A stretch of DNA of 64,000 nucleotides. It comes from Nymphaea colorata (Eukaryota; Streptophyta; Magnoliopsida; Nymphaeales; Nymphaeaceae). Under the pieces are notes generated by a model, which worked only from the letters and a program-made list of their open reading frames with translations, did no database searches and was not told where the DNA came from. Of this stretch, positions 11,388-22,989 are shown in pieces (within the stretch, counting starts at the first letter, position 1; each line of letters begins with the position of its first letter). The DNA lies in assembly GCF_008831285.2 (NCBI RefSeq), contig NC_045143.1:9745503-9809502 (forward strand), read 5' to 3'. The position numbers and the translations under genes were made by a program.

Positions 11388-11760
11388 AGGGATGTCAAGG
11401 GATCAGATTTGGATCAAATATACCTTTTGCCTTATCTGATTGGTTGGACATTCATATTCAGATTTGAACTTGGATTCAAATGCGGATGAAAAAAAGCTTA
11501 TACATATCCAAATCCGACTTTAAAATCTACATACGAATCCTTTCCGAATCTGATTGTCATATTATATTTAAATTTGATCTGAATCTGACTTTTGAATTAT
11601 ATCTGAATCCGATCCTAATCCAACTTTAAGTTATATCCAAATCCATCCAAACACAAATCCGACTTTTAAGTCATATCTGAATCCGATTAGAATATAACTT
11701 TTAAGCTACATGCAAATCTGATCCAAATCTGACTTTTAATACTATTCGATTCGAAATGTA
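11388..11760. repeat. ATCCGA-rich irregular tandem repeat, unit A
   Basis: Repeated phrases such as TATATCTGAATCCGAT and CCGACTTTTAAGT recur about every 40-60 bases. The same block occurs at 20330-20680. It looks like the body of a non-autonomous element with internal repeats. Termini were not resolved. Confidence 0.55.
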
Positions 11761-12019
11761 ATTTTATTAATTAGCTAAGTTTAAAAATTTGTATCTACAT
11801 TTAGAATTTGATTACTAGCCAAATAAAATAAAATAAAACAAAACTTATTTTTTAAACGGTGTACCAATATTGAACTAACGAGTGAATAATGAAGGAATGT
11901 ATTCAAGTAACTATGAAAATAATATGTATGAAAAATATACAGTAAATACCAAATGAACTATGAAAACCAATCTTCACTCACACTAGCCCAAACTTGACTA
12001 GTGATAATTGTCAAGCTTA

Positions 12020-12059
<40 letters not shown>

Positions 12060-14256
12060 AACAAACAAACTAAGTATGTATCAGTTACACTACATTATCA
12101 AACTTGATTCTCTAAAGCATGCAGATTTGAATTTTCAAAATTGTACTTGATAGTTGTTCGTTGATGCAACATGTGACTAGACAAGCCATCCTTGACAATT
12201 TCAAAAAGAAACAATATCACCACATAGTATGAGTTTGCAAAAATTTTCTTTCAATGCCTCCATTTGCCACATCAGATATGTTCTTTCTATTTTGATATAT
12301 ACTTTAACTATGTTGACACTATATTGAAGACAATGCATCAATTAATAGTTCAAGCAACAAACCAAAACTTTTATCAGTTCACCCATATAAATTTTTTATA
12401 TGAAATAACTGCATTAAAAAACTTATCTTTGTAAAACTGGTGCACCTTGGATATAGTGGATGTTCGGCATCTTTAATCAATATTTCATAATCATCGTTGT
12501 TTTGACCATCTTTAGTACTACATGCCATCTATGAAGATTATGCATCTGGTTGGTATTTTTTTCCCATGATATTCCCAATAAAAATATGTCTGTACAAATC
12601 CGTTACATATGATGTGATCAAAGACATTTTTAGTTGCCTGAGTGAGAACATTGTTGTATTTCGCATAAGGACACCTCATTGTTCCATTTACTAATGCATT
12701 ATGTACAATAACAAAATTGTAGGATTGTTTCACACTAATTACATATTCCAGGCTGTCTCTTCTTTTCATAATCTAATTTCACTTATCCATCCTGTAATGG
12801 GCCTATACAAGCAACTTTCATATGACCAACCCATATATTCTGAATGCCATATTTTAATCATTTGAATTCTAATTTATGAAAATCAATGCTTGTTGGATAG
12901 CTTGTCATGCAATCTCTCTAACAAGTACCTAAACATTACATTTTGGTCATGGTACATTTATCAATGAAGGTCATAAAGTGAGACCTTAAACAAATATGTA
13001 ACACAAGCATCAATTTGATAATACTAAAATGAACGAAGGTAACTAAAAAATTTCATGGTCAAATACTACCAAAAAATGATGAAATCTCATTGAAAAGGTT
13101 AAGATACATGCCCTAAAACAATAATATACCATAAAATTATTCACAAGCATATAAATAACTAATATGAAGGTTACCAAATGTACTTGAAGTTGTCTAGAAC
13201 CTGAAAATTGAAGGGAAAATGGTATAGGTGCTAGAAATCTATTGTAATTTCTAGTGGGGATAAGAGGGAGAAGAAATAAGGAGGAAGAAGAAAGAAAAAG
13301 AATGGTTTGGGCAGACTTAAAAGCCAAGGAAGCATTTACCAACCCATGGAGGATGTCAGTAAAGGTATAACTTAAAAATGTCTATGAAAGTTGTGCAGAC
13401 TTTCACTGACATGTTCAAAACATTGTCGTCCAAGCATAAGTCATTGATCATGGGGTAAGTTATACCGACGCACTTTTTGGACATCAATAATCTTTCACCA
13501 AAAAACACCTTCACTGATGCCAGGAGTCATAAGCATTTGTGAAATCATCATTTTTACCAACATCCAATTTCTAGAAGTTAGTAAAAATTAACTTTCACAA
13601 AGATGTAGTCCAAACACGTCAGTGAAGGCCGATGTTCATTGACGTTGTTCTCTGAACATCAATGTAAGTTTATCTTATGTTTTTTAGTGTAAGCAATAAT
13701 AAGCATGAATTTGGGTGACAACTCCTAAATATAGAAAGTAAGGATTATTACCAACGATCAGGTGGATGTTAGTCATACTTTTATTGACACTTGCCTAGAT
13801 GTTGGTAAACTTTTGCCAATGTTCAAAGAAACGTTGCTACTATTCTTTATTGATGCACGACTATGGGTCAGGTCAGTAAAGTTTTGTATTTTTTTTCTGG
13901 TTAACGTTTGAAACAAATTCCAAAAATCAGAAATACATCTATAATAAAAAATTTGCTTACAATAAAGTCATCTAAGCAGTAATCTGTCTATAAGAAAACA
14001 CATGTATATATAACCAAAGTTCAAAGTTGTATAATAGAACACCAAAGCTCAATAACCGTCGAAGTTACAACACCAAAACTCAATAACCGAAGTTTGAATT
14101 TACAATGACATATCAAAGGGGGTTATGTACATATCCATGTTGCTATAACCTACAACAAAAAACAGAAAATTGCACCCCAAAATGTTATCGCTGAGGTGAA
14201 ATCATACAAAAGTTTGGCATTGTCGACATGCCTACAATGAACATTAAGAAAACAGG

Positions 14257-14508
14257 TTATAACAACCATGAATAAAGTTTAACAAATAGAACCCATAACT
14301 TAAAGTTTAACTTTATGTAATTGAAATTGTTTAGTTGTGTCATAAACTGATTCACACTTTCTTGGAAGTCATGAGATAGAGATTCAAGCATGGAAAGTTT
14401 ATCTTTCAATACTTCATTTTCTTTTTTTAGAGCATGTATCTTATGATTTGAACGAGGACATTTTTTTATGCTTGAATGAGGACATTGTTGCATCTCACAC
14501 ATGGACAC
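14257..14508 (-). pseudogene. Fragment of CACTA-associated coiled protein, unit B
   Basis: This 83-codon frame is about 90% identical to the unit A frame at 6438-6692 (KKENEVLKDKLSMLES shared). One QQ pair is reduced to TQ by a 3-base difference, so the frame is kept although nothing suggests a functional gene. Confidence 0.4.
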
Positions 14509-15035
14509 ATCATTCTTTCATTCACTATTGCATTATGTGTGATGGCAAATTCAAATTATTTCACACCGGTTACGTATTTCAAACTGTCTTTTCTTATCAT
14601 ATCAAACTTCGATTATCCATCCTGTAATAAGCATGTACAAGCAACTTCAACATAATCAACCTGCCGTATTATGAATGATATATTTTAACCATTTGAATTC
14701 TAAATTAATACTCGTTGGATGCTTGTCATCTCTCCAACGAATACCTAAACATTATATTTTGGTCATTGTATGTTTGCAAATGAATGTCATAAAAGTGACG
14801 CCTTGAACAAATATGCGACACAAACATCATGCTATCTCGAGCTCGAAGAGCATTAATAAATGATCCAATGCGCCATCCAACAATGACAACATGATATTTA
14901 AAAAACGTTATAGTTAAAGTGGTTTGAGAATATTCTAAGTCCTAAGTCGTTCAAACAATTCATCAAATACTTGGTGGTGGGTAAAATGATACGGAACAGA
15001 AACATTCAAATATAAAAAAGTAACACATTGAAGAA

Positions 15036-15250
15036 CCTCCAATTAGGGGCGGAGCCAGGATTTCGTTTAGGGATGGGACAAATAATCTAACCTCAAATTT
15101 GGGTAGGGCTAAACTGAAACTAAGTAAAAAAAACATTGAACAACTAAATTTTTTTATTTTTCTAATGTAGATTTTTTTTTCCAGCTAGTTCGGGGCGGCC
15201 AAGGCCTAGGCCCCCCACCCCCCCCCTTTCCCTTCGCCCCTGCCTCCAAT
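15036..15250. mobile_element. hAT-type MITE with 8-bp target-site duplication
   Basis: A 199-bp insert (15044-15242) begins TAGGGGCGGAGCCAGGATTT and ends TTCGCCCCTG, giving inverted ends around AGGGGCG. It is flanked by CCTCCAAT on both sides (15036-15043, 15243-15250). Unit A has the uninterrupted CCTCCGATCAAC near 7194. An 8-bp duplication and this terminus fit a hAT-derived MITE. Related copies lie at 17224, 28810, 29039, 58588 and 59515. Confidence 0.85.
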
Positions 15251-17154
15251 CAACTTAATATTTTATGCCTAAGTTTATGTGTAGGAGAATTAGAAATGTG
15301 CAAGGTATTTCGCCGGACTCTGGCTAACAAAAGTCAAAATCCCTGTGAGGTTAAAAATTGAGGATTTTGTGCATTTAAGGATTTTTCATGCAGTTAATAT
15401 ATCGAATGGCGAATATTAAGGTCAACAAAGGTAACTACAAACTTTCGAGGCCAAGCCCCATTGGGAAACAGTGAAATCGTTGCTGAAAAATTTCAGATAC
15501 ATGCCCTAAAATAATAAGATGCTCTAAAATAATTCCCAAATGGATAAATAACAAGTATGAAGGACGTCAGTAAAGGTATAACTAAATAGCATCGTGTAAA
15601 TGAATTTTTACCCGATGAAGGGATAATTTATAAGAAGAAATAGGAAGAAGGCTTCAGGCGACTTAAATGTCGGGAAAGCTTTTACCGACCTGTGAAGGAT
15701 GTCAGCAAAAGTATAACTAAATAGCATAGTGTAATGAACGATATCCGAAGAAGGTATAAATTATATGATGCAACCTCTAGACGTCGGTAATATTTTGCAA
15801 GAAAACACATTAATTGACGCGAGGGGTCACATGTGTCAGTGAAATCGTCATATTTATCGAGTCACTTCGAGAAAGGCGGTAAAAATGAACTTTCACCGAC
15901 ATGTAGATGAAGGCCGATGTTCATCAATGCCGTTCTTCGAACGTCGATGAAAGTCCATCTTTACCGACACTTTGGGCTGGACACTGGTCAAAATAGACTT
16001 GATTTCACCCATGACCAATGATCCACACATCCTTGATCCCATGTTTTGTTGTAGTGCATCTCGTTGATCGGATGGCCCTTGTTTTAAACTCTTTCCTATT
16101 TATTTTTTGTTTATTATTAATTTTTTAAGATCAAGGAAGGGAGGGTAGAAGGGATTCTCCCATCCAACTAGGATCGCTGTGCTAAAATTAACTGAAAGTT
16201 CTCCCTGATAGACAAGCCATGTTACGACAACACCATGGGTAAGACTCATTCAAAAGATCAAAGGCGAGGATGAAACGTGACCTGGGTCATATTCCCCTTT
16301 TACCACCTGCTAAAGAGGTACACTTTCCCCGAACTTGTAGGGGGCGGACCTTGCTCCCTTTGATGGACTCATTTTTCAACCTTCATGCAATACGACACAA
16401 AATGGGGATCATTTGAGTCCAGTCAAAAGTTCAGTTTTTACATGACCTAGAGGCAGAAGTGAGTCGGTCTTCACCCATGGTCCTCCTTTGACCAACACAA
16501 CAAGTTCTTGCTTGCAACGATCACGCCAATGTATTCAAGGGTAAAGGATAGCACTTCGGCTGAAAAAGTTTAACCTGTGAAGATGAACTTGTGAAAGCAT
16601 GATAAGAAAAGCGTTACGAAAATGAATTTGAACACTTTCTTTTATATATACTTCCTATAAATTTGCAAATATTTTTGAATCACGAACGAAGTGGATGTTA
16701 CCAGGCCATTCAAATGACTACTACTCTTTATATAACTGAAAATGAACAGAAAATAGGCATAGACAGGACCAAGGACACAGCAGATCCCTCATGTCGTATC
16801 CGTTTTCCATGAACACACACCGTTATGTTCAAAAGGTCATTCTGCTTCTTGCTATGATAACATCCAGGTGAATGGATGAAGCTATCAATGCTTAACTATG
16901 TGTGTGTGTGTGTGTGAGTGTGAGTGTGTGAAAGCTTGCAACTACCAAACCCTATATAACAGACCTAATGGAATCAATTGACCGATATCATTTGTAAGTA
17001 GAATAAAAAATAGAGATTAAATTGAAAATATAGAAGCTACACTTTTTGTAAGACCAAAGTTACCTCAAATGAGGAAAGAGAGAGAGAGAGAGAGATAGAA
17101 TGAGGAAAGTTTACTTAAATGAAAATGTATACTTTCTTTAAGAGGTATTTTGGT

Positions 17155-17156
<2 letters not shown>

Positions 17157-17225
<69 letters not shown>
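17157..17225. repeat. (AT)n microsatellite
   Basis: About 34 uninterrupted AT units directly abut a MITE copy. Confidence 0.95.
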
Positions 17226-17228
<3 letters not shown>

Positions 17229-17370
17229 GTGGAGGCAGGGGCTCATGGCAAGGGCCAATTTCAAAACTTTTAGTTAACAAAAAAAAAATGAACATTTTTA
17301 TTTTGACTCCATTAAAATTTTGAAACTATAGTTTGGCCCCTACAATAAAAAATTACTAACTCCGCCCCTA
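17224..17370. mobile_element. MITE of the AGGGGCGGAG family
   Basis: The left end TAGAGGTGGAGGCAGGGG pairs as an inverted repeat with the right end AACTCCGCCCCTA. The body has the AAAATTTTGAAACTATAGTTTGG phrase (broken over 17320-17336) seen in the 29-kb copy. It lies in a TA tract, so a target-site duplication cannot be read. Confidence 0.65.
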
Positions 17371-18118
17371 TATCTATATATACATATCATGGTCTTTCCC
17401 AACCCCAGCCGAGCATTTGATGGGCTTTAGACCGTTCATGGAGATGAACCTCCTTCTTTCTTAGTGAACCGAAAAAAGAAAAAAGTAGATACACTTGACC
17501 CCCCCGTCTCTTTGAAAAGGGGGAGGCTGGCCACCATCACCACTACTTGACAGTCTGCTGCCAATGAGAAGCAGACGACGGGGATACGGGATACGGGGAT
17601 GAGGGAAGCAACAACATCCTTCTTTGTCTTTTTTCCTTTCTTTTCATCAGTAAAAAAAAAAAAAAAAAAAGTTTCGGTTGGGGTGGCCATTGCCTATTCG
17701 CCTTCCCCAAGCAGTGACCTTCTGCCGTGCTGCCCTCGCAGCCTCCAACAAGGGAAGGGTGGCATAAGGTCACCTTCCTTCTGGGGGAGGTGATAGCCTC
17801 CACTATCCCAGTTTTTCATAAAATGGTGGGGAAGCATCGCCAACGCCCCCCCTTTCTCAAAGAGGTGGGGAAGCATCGCCTCCCTCAGCCGCTCGATGCT
17901 TGACGCTGGACAGCTTTGAGCGTCTCTCTAATTTTACTTTTTTAATAGAAAAGAATATAGAATGTCCGCATGTTCATGAGGGTTGACTGATCAATCATAT
18001 CATATAAGGAAGATTGAGAGAAAAGTATATGAAATAATAGTAAATTATGAAACTACTCATTGCCTTTTCTGTTTGTCCTCATAAATCAGTTACATAACTT
18101 TAGATAGCCAGAATTATA
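17371..18118. other. Unit-B-specific insertion, content not recognised
   Basis: GC-richer DNA with A/T homopolymers, absent from unit A. Open frames on both strands (for example 17436-17803) are short and carried by homopolymer runs. The phrase GGTGGGGAAGCATCGCC occurs twice, at about 17824 and 17864. No gene or element family was identified. Confidence 0.45.
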
Positions 18119-18404
18119 CATATATGAAAGAGAGGGATAAAGAGGAAGCGTGTCATGAACCAGTAAAGACTTAAACGTAGTAGTAGATTATTTTTGGCAA
18201 TAACTTTGACCACTTATTACAAATCCACAACGTTGAAAAAAAAAAAGAATAAAAAATGGTAACATAGATAATGAAGGAAAATGAATATCAAAATGATGCT
18301 TCTGGTTTGAATTTTGTGATCTGGATGAGTATTGCGAATTGTATGATCTCCATGTAGATGTAGGGGCTTAACTACACATGGGTAGTTGCACAACTATCAC
18401 GAAT

Positions 18405-18704
18405 TTATAATCCCAAAGTGGTAGTGACCGTGTCCCTTGGGCCTCCGGCAAAATGCATCTCGTTCTGTACCGAACAGTGTTGTCCAGGTGAGGTGGTGGT
18501 ACACCCAGGTGCAGATGGAAGCTGGGAACTGCCCTTTTGCAGCATCTCTAGCGTGGACCAGCTTCTCCCATCCTTTGCCCGCATCATCATCACCATGTTC
18601 TGTTCTTCAAATGGCCTAATAGCTTCAAGTGGCTGAATCTTCAAGCAGAGTAGGAAACAGACGATGGACACTGTCACAAAAAGCTTCATCATCCCACTGG
18701 CCAT
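18405..18704 (-). CDS. Small secreted peptide precursor, group I (CTNIP/SCREW-like), 99 aa
   Basis: This is the tandem-duplicate partner of the 9492-9791 gene, with the same start (ATG at 18704 in CCAATGG), the same length and 11 differences in 99 residues. The signal peptide (MASGMMKLFVTVSIVCFLLC) leads to QPLEAIRPFE. The linker AKDGRSWSTLEMLQKGSS is unchanged. The tail reads PSAPGCTTTSPGQHC then NEMHFAGG, keeping C-x8-C and the terminal motif. Changes fall in the signal peptide, the acidic linker and scattered tail residues, while the cysteines and EMHFAGG stay, which fits selection on a secreted C-terminal ligand (inference). The gene is intact and probably expressed from the TATA at 18897-18906. 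Confidence 0.8.
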   Translation of the reverse strand: MASGMMKLFVTVSIVCFLLCLKIQPLEAIRPFEEQNMVMMMRAKDGRSWSTLEMLQKGSSQLPSAPGCTTTSPGQHCSVQNEMHFAGGPRDTVTTTLGL

Positions 18705-18896
18705 TGGAGATATATTCACTAGTAAAAAGGAGCTCAGGATGTTATTTTTTCTTGTCCTTCTGTTATTGCTGTGGAGGATGAAACTTGGCCCTGATCAGAG
18801 GGTTTTGATGGGTTCTTGATTGCAATTCTGGATGGGTTGTGTGATAGATTGAAAGATTGAGATGTTCGTGCATGGCTTATTGGGAGTATGAAGCAT

Positions 18897-18906
18897 GAAT
18901 ATATAG
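18897..18906 (-). promoter_or_regulatory. TATA box of the 18.5-kb peptide gene
   Basis: CTATATATTCATGCTTCATAC on the minus strand, about 193 bp upstream of the ATG, is collinear with the 9.6-kb gene's element. Confidence 0.6.
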
Positions 18907-19140
18907 AGAGTCTATGAGAGGGACGTTCCACTAAGTTCAATAAATTCTGTACAAGAGTCAGTTCTCGACTTTGGAATATGACACTGACCTTTCTTTTTTT
19001 TCTTTCAGAAGAGAGAGAGAGAGCCAAAAAGAAAGTAATTCATTAAACAGTCACATTAGAGAAAATTGAATGCAAAAACAACATTTAGAACCATGTAAAA
19101 AGAAAGAAGAGAGGTCATAAACTGAAGTTTACGACACGCT

Positions 19141-19146
19141 TTGACC
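19141..19146 (+). promoter_or_regulatory. W-box (TTGACC) upstream of the 18.5-kb gene
   Basis: Conserved counterpart of 10230-10235 in the phrase ACACGCTTTGACCACTG. Confidence 0.4.
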
Positions 19147-20329
19147 ACTGTCAAAGCAAATGCAAGTGGAAGGGGGGAACAAAAGAAACCGCGTGTACAG
19201 ACCTCCACTTTGAATTCAAACTTTGAGAACGGAATCATCTGCACTCGGGCCGCTGATTAGAAAATTTCTATTATATTTCAACTCTTTTCTCAAGTAAATA
19301 ACTTCTGAAAGCATTATTCCTGATTACTTTTTATTTATTCCTTTCAACAGTTTTGAAATAACCACAGATGATGGATTACTAATAAGGCGAAGTTAATTTG
19401 TGGCCATGTTTAACTTTGTTATTTCAATCTATGATATTGTTAAGTAACTGCTCCAATTTATACCCCTTCGGCAGGTCATGATGTTTAGCAGATACTTCCA
19501 GCAGAAGATAATTATTCTTTGGAAGGAAGAGCGTGGAAGTTAATCATTTGTACCAACATTGGATTTGATTCGAAAGCTTTCAATGGCCTTGAGATTGTTT
19601 TGAGAAGCTATTTGTAAAGCTATAAGAATATGCATGAAAAAGCACTAAGCAATTCACTCATCAATTTGTTCTGTTATTCCCCTGTTTCCGTATTGCGGTA
19701 CATGCTCTGTTCTTCTAATAGGTCTTATCGGGGAAAGGAGTTCCTAAAGCATCAGTTTGTGTGAAAGTCTTGCATTTAATGTCTCATAGTTCTTCAAATA
19801 GTATGTGTGTTATTAAGTAATTAATAGTGCATGTACTTTAAAGATGATATTTTAACGTGACTTTGGTTTTTTGCTTAGTGTAACCAAATGCCACCATGTA
19901 TGTAATTTCATGTCTTGCGGCCAACTCGAAGTCCTCATCTTCCCTCCAGGTCCTCTTCCAAGTATATTGTTTGTTGTATATTCACAATTTTGGGATTAAA
20001 TAATTTAGATGTATATAAAAATATTATTATTGATGCAAAAAAAAAACAACATATGTAAATGAACATCACTAAAGTGCCAAACATTTAACGATGTGATCTG
20101 AAGCTACTAGACCAAGAGCCTAATGTGGGAGTGAGTTGAGTCATGAAAATTGATATGAGAGTTGGCTCAATACTCAGACGTGGGGTTCCACATGCAAGGA
20201 TGCATGTGCCTTAAGAAGGTAAAATATGAGCTCTTAGAACTATATCAAGTATTGGGAGGAATTTTTAGAGATGTATAAAAAGGTCAACTGAGTAATAAAG
20301 AAACAAAGCTGTATGCTAGGAGGCAAGTC

Positions 20330-20680
20330 GGGATGTCAACGGATTGGATTTGGATCAGATACACCTTTTATCATATCCAACCTTTTGGATATTCATATAT
20401 TTGGATTCGGACTTGGATTCGATTGCGGACGATAAAAAGCTTACTATATCTGTATCCGACTTTAAAATCTACATCTGAACCCTATCCAAATCTGATTTTT
20501 ATGTTATATTTAAATCCGATCCAAATCTGAATTTTAAGTTATATCTGAATCCGATCGAATCCAACTTTTAAGTTATATCCAAATCCAACTTTCAAGTCAT
20601 ATCCAAATCGGATTGGAATATGACTTTTAAACCATATGCAAATCTGATTCAAATATGACTTTAAATACTATTCAATTGGA
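20330..20680. repeat. ATCCGA-rich irregular tandem repeat, unit B
   Basis: Counterpart of 11388-11760 with the same TATATCTGAATCCGAT-type phrases. The short plus-strand open frame across it (20333-20530) is a product of the repeat. Confidence 0.55.
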
Positions 20681-21469
20681 AATGTAATTTTATTAATTAG
20701 CTAAGTTTAAAAAATATGTATCTACATTTAGAATTTGAATAGTAGCCAAATATAATAAAATAAAACAAAAACGTCTTTTTTAAAATGTGTACCAATATTG
20801 AAGTAACAAGTAAATAATGAAGGAATGTATTCAACTATAAAGGTAATATGTACAAAAAGTATACACTAGACACCAAATAAACTATGAAACTCAATCTTAA
20901 CTCACACTAGCCTAAACTTGACTAGTGATAGTTGTCAAGCTTATTAAAAGAAAGAGAGAGAGAGAACAAACAAAATAAATATGTACCAATTACACTACAT
21001 CATCAAATTTTATTCTCTAGAGCATGCAAATTTCAATTTTCAAATTTATACTTGGTTGTTGTTAGTTGATGCAACAAGTGACCAGACTAGTCATCCTTAA
21101 CAACTTCAATAAAAAGAAAACATTTCATCATATAGTACGAGTTTGCAAAAATTTTCTTTCGAGCCTCCATTTACTGTAGGAGATATGTTCTTTTTATTTT
21201 GATATATATTTTAACCATGTTGACATTATATTGAAGATAATGCTATCAAGTTAGCCTGCATTATGCAAATGAAAATTTTAATCAAATAAATATCTTAGAC
21301 ACAAATAAATGTAGGTTTATTAATTGATGTAAAGAAAGCATATTAAGTATAAATGAATATATACATCTAATTTATGATTCAGTTTTAATGTATTAAGCTT
21401 CTTATGAAAACACAATTCAATTAAAGATGCATTACTATCCTTCTCTAATCAATAGAGAGTGTCTTCGAT

Positions 21470-22985
21470 GCACAAATAACTTTATACTCATCATAAAGTT
21501 CATAAATTTAGTTCTTAATTGCAGAGGCATGTTCACATATTTCATCTTTATAAAGTTGACTAAAATAAAACTCAATTATTTTCATCTTATAATAACAATA
21601 AAAAACCACTGCAACTACTAAAATTAAATTTTATATATCATAATACTTGTCAGACTTTGTTTTCATCTTCATTGCCATATTTTAAAGGCAAATATGTTAA
21701 CTTTGAACATGTTTTTTCAATTTCATCTTTATCTCACAAAACTTTTTAAAGAAAATATTAGAAGTTGGATACTTTACTGCAGAAATGACATTAATAGCAT
21801 CATAAAATATTTTTAAATAGTTTTGAATAATAGTAGCCTTCTTGCACTTGTCAAATAATAATGACGATCAAGTTCTTGAAAACAACCAAAAGCCTCTTTA
21901 TATTGTAATGTTACATCAAGCATAAGAAATGTTGACTTCCATCTAGTTGGAACATCAAGACGCAACTTTTTTTTCATAAGTAACTTTAACATGGCACACT
22001 GCTCAATTAAAAAATTCACATTGAGCTGGAGATGCCTCAAATATTTAAGGTTTTCTATGATCTTATCAATCACATCACTTACTTCTTTGACACTATCTTG
22101 CACAACCACATTAAGAATATGAGCAACATATCTAACTTGAAAAAAAAAATCATTACAAACAAGTGCATCCTTTTTAAGAAGTCACTCTATCAATTTTGTA
22201 ACCATGATATCATTTATTGAACAATTATCTAATATAATTTAAAATAACTTGTGATCAATGTTCAATTTTGAAACAATCTTTGATGACTAATGTAAGTTTT
22301 TCTCCTATACGAAGTGTTTCAAGCGTAACAAAGTTGAGAAGTTTATTTTGTATTTCTCAACTATTATCAATATAATATGTGGATAAACATAAATAACAAT
22401 GTTTTTGAGAAGATGAAGTCTACATGTTAGATGTGAGACTAATCCTACCATTTGTCTTCTCTGAAATATTACATAATTTTGTTATTTCATCTTCATAAAT
22501 GTGTATGCAATATGAACTAACATTTTTACGTGACAATAGCTTGAATTGTGGTTGTAGTCCTTTAATAAACTTTTGAAAGCTTGAACAACTAACTATACAA
22601 AATGAATATTCATGAAGAATAATCATGTTAGCTAAATCAAGTTGGCTTTTATCAAAATCAAACTTAAAAGTACCAATAGTACCTTTTTTATCAATAGTCT
22701 TTTCACCAATGACATGACGTTGTTGGCCTAATTCCAAATTAAGCCTTTTGGGACATGCCTTTAAATGGTTCTTTAATTGTGTGGTTCCTATCTTATTATT
22801 GCAATTCATAAATATTTTACAGTGTTGACAAACAGCACGTTGAATACCTATTTCATTTATTGTCCTACTAAACTCCTCTACTAAACTCCTTCTATAAAGC
22901 TAACCTTAGTGACTTGGCTTTTGTAAGAAGCATACTACCGGTAGCAGAGACAAAATCAAAAGCATTGGCACCAAATGTTGTAGAA
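21470..22985 (-). pseudogene. Decayed hAT transposase (RICESLEEPER-type)
   Basis: Reading the minus strand from about 22985: a BED-finger-like segment (GTTQLKNHLKAC-type wording, found as IGTTQLKNHLKACPKRLN) in the 22420-22809 frame; then FDKSQLDLANMIILHEYSF and a PQFKLLSRKNV stretch; then, in the 21813-22109 frame, RLDVPTRWKSTFLMLDVTL and YKEAFGCF, which match the hAT transposase core. Further on, KYPTSNIFFKKFCEIKMKL continues into the DUF4413 region. Stops and frame changes separate these blocks, so no functional protein remains. Terminal inverted repeats were not located. The domain order fits zinc-finger BED hAT transposases of plants. Confidence 0.8.
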
Positions 22986-22989
22986 TCCA

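Larger units (their letters stand above)
4402..12331. repeat. Unit A of a 7.9/8.9-kb tandem duplication
   Basis: Both units start with AATGCATCAATTAATAG (4402 and 12332) and end in a region reading TGTTGACA[CT]TATATTGAAGA[CT]AATGC (near 12331 and 21243). Collinear blocks include the CACTA-like remnant, the group I peptide gene with promoter, a conserved block at 10.4-11.0 kb, and an ATCCGA-rich repeat. The shared AATGC at the breakpoints fits unequal exchange or template switching at microhomology. Unit A alone has the SINE at 5629-5868. Confidence 0.85.
12880..16056. mobile_element. CACTA-like remnant, unit B
   Basis: This is the counterpart of the unit A remnant, ending TTTTGTTGTAGTG at about 16044-16056. 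It has the same CGTCGGTAAA/CACCGAC subterminal motifs and the same coiled-protein fragment at 14257-14508. It lacks the unit A SINE. Confidence 0.6.
12332..21238. repeat. Unit B of the tandem duplication
   Basis: This unit is collinear with 4402-12331 but longer. Extra sequence lies at about 12390-12880 (similar to 6690-6890 of unit A), at 15044-15242 (a MITE absent from A) and at about 16900-18118 (AT tract, second MITE, GC-richer DNA). It carries the second intact group I gene. Confidence 0.85.

Noticed and set aside
17436-17803. Overlapping minus-strand frames in the unit-B-specific insert
   Set aside because: They are held open by homopolymers (for example the A run at 17651-17668), overlap in several frames and match nothing I recognise.
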